Shown one piece after another: positions 63,461 to 64,000 of a stretch of DNA of 64,000 nucleotides. The notes beneath the pieces are model-generated. The model ran no database searches. It was given only the letters and a program-made list of their open reading frames with translations, and was not told the origin of the DNA. Origin of the DNA: Archegozetes longisetosus (Eukaryota > Arthropoda > Arachnida > Sarcoptiformes > Trhypochthoniidae); contig JAEMBT020000001.1 in assembly GCA_018873245.2 (NCBI GenBank), forward strand, positions 9,954,220 to 10,018,219. The letters run 5' to 3'. The first letter of the stretch is position 1, and every line of letters begins with the position of its first letter. The translations under genes and the position numbers were made by a program.

Positions 63461-64000
63461 AACAAAAAGAGATACGACATGTGATTAGAAAGAAAAACAA
63501 TTTAGCCTAAAGAAAAACAGATTTGCTTTATATTGAGCCTATTATGATTGAATAAGTAAACGGATTTTTCTTCATGACCGTTCATCTGAATGTGTGCGTA
63601 AGAGTTAGCAATAGATTTTCTAATTGAAATACAACTGGAATAGTATAGAAAACAGACATTATTTACGTTAGAGAAACAATTACTGGATTAGGCAAAAAAC
63701 TACTCAATACAGTAATTGTTAAGCTTAACAGTTATTATTATTATTATTATTAGCTTACATGTAATTGTTTTGCTAACTATTCGCTAATTTTGATCTTATT
63801 GATTGTAAATGAGAGCGCAAATAGTGTTTTGTATAATTTACTCAACATTTATGGAGCTCTAAATAAACGTTATTCTCATTGTTGAATCTCCATTTATTTA
63901 TTATTCATTATATTCATCAATTTGATTCTACTTGTCTTTTAGTATTTATGATCCAATAGAAAACAGCAAACTATTTGTTCACTTCAAATTTGATTATTTT
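63127..64000. other. AT-rich DNA to the right edge
   Basis: No gene. Contains the GA microsatellite listed below and a (TTA)n run near 63733. Confidence 0.4.
63396..63457. repeat. (GA)n microsatellite
   Basis: An uninterrupted run of about 31 GA units. Confidence 0.97.

Overview
This window is nuclear DNA from a small arthropod. It is strongly AT-rich. Its genes are split by many GT-AG introns (some only 60-70 bp), and it is littered with short DNA transposons. The gene set (CYP4 cytochrome P450, gustatory receptor, MFSD4-type sugar transporter, a β-glucan-binding-type GH16 protein, a luciferase-like acyl-CoA ligase and an FBXO30 orthologue) fits an arthropod. The short introns and the gustatory receptor, which lacks the insect C-terminal signature, lean towards a chelicerate such as a mite. 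That placement is inference. No tRNA or rRNA gene was recognised.

Layout. 1-0.83 kb: 5' exons of a minus-strand CYP4 gene that runs off the left edge. 2-6.9 kb: three plus-strand genes for secreted low-complexity proteins (Ser/Thr-rich, Lys/Glu-rich, and a large Gln/Gly-rich silk-like protein). 7.7-11.1 kb: a complete five-exon FBXO30 orthologue. 15-17.8 kb: a membrane-anchored GH16-fold protein whose catalytic acids are replaced, followed by a decayed partial copy. 19.2-19.9 kb: a long foldback repeat. 22-25 kb: a complete minus-strand acyl-CoA ligase. 29.1-30.6 kb: a complete gustatory receptor, then inverted receptor-like fragments. 32.1-33.9 kb: an ITmD37E-type mariner with a solo LTR inside it. 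34.8-39.8 kb: a decayed LINE with a hAT-type MITE inside it. 39.9-43.2 kb: a complete seven-exon CYP4 gene behind an inverted-repeat promoter. 43.6-47.6 kb: foldback and Tc1-type remnants. 48.9-50.1 kb: the large last exon of an MFSD4-like transporter. 50.1-64 kb: essentially gene-free AT-rich DNA with simple repeats and a pogo-like MITE.

The genes do not form one pathway. The P450, acyl-CoA ligase and sugar transporter could all serve metabolism or detoxification of dietary compounds, and the gustatory receptor chemosensation. The clearest larger story is structural. Two inverted CYP4 copies lie about 39 kb apart, and the intact one sits beside an inverted copy of its own promoter whose arm ends at the start codon. 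A LINE that has lost its 3' end abuts that arm. Together these suggest that a former head-to-head P450 pair was broken up by rearrangement. The most unusual proteins are the Gln/Gly repeat secreted protein and the membrane-tethered inactive GH16 protein.
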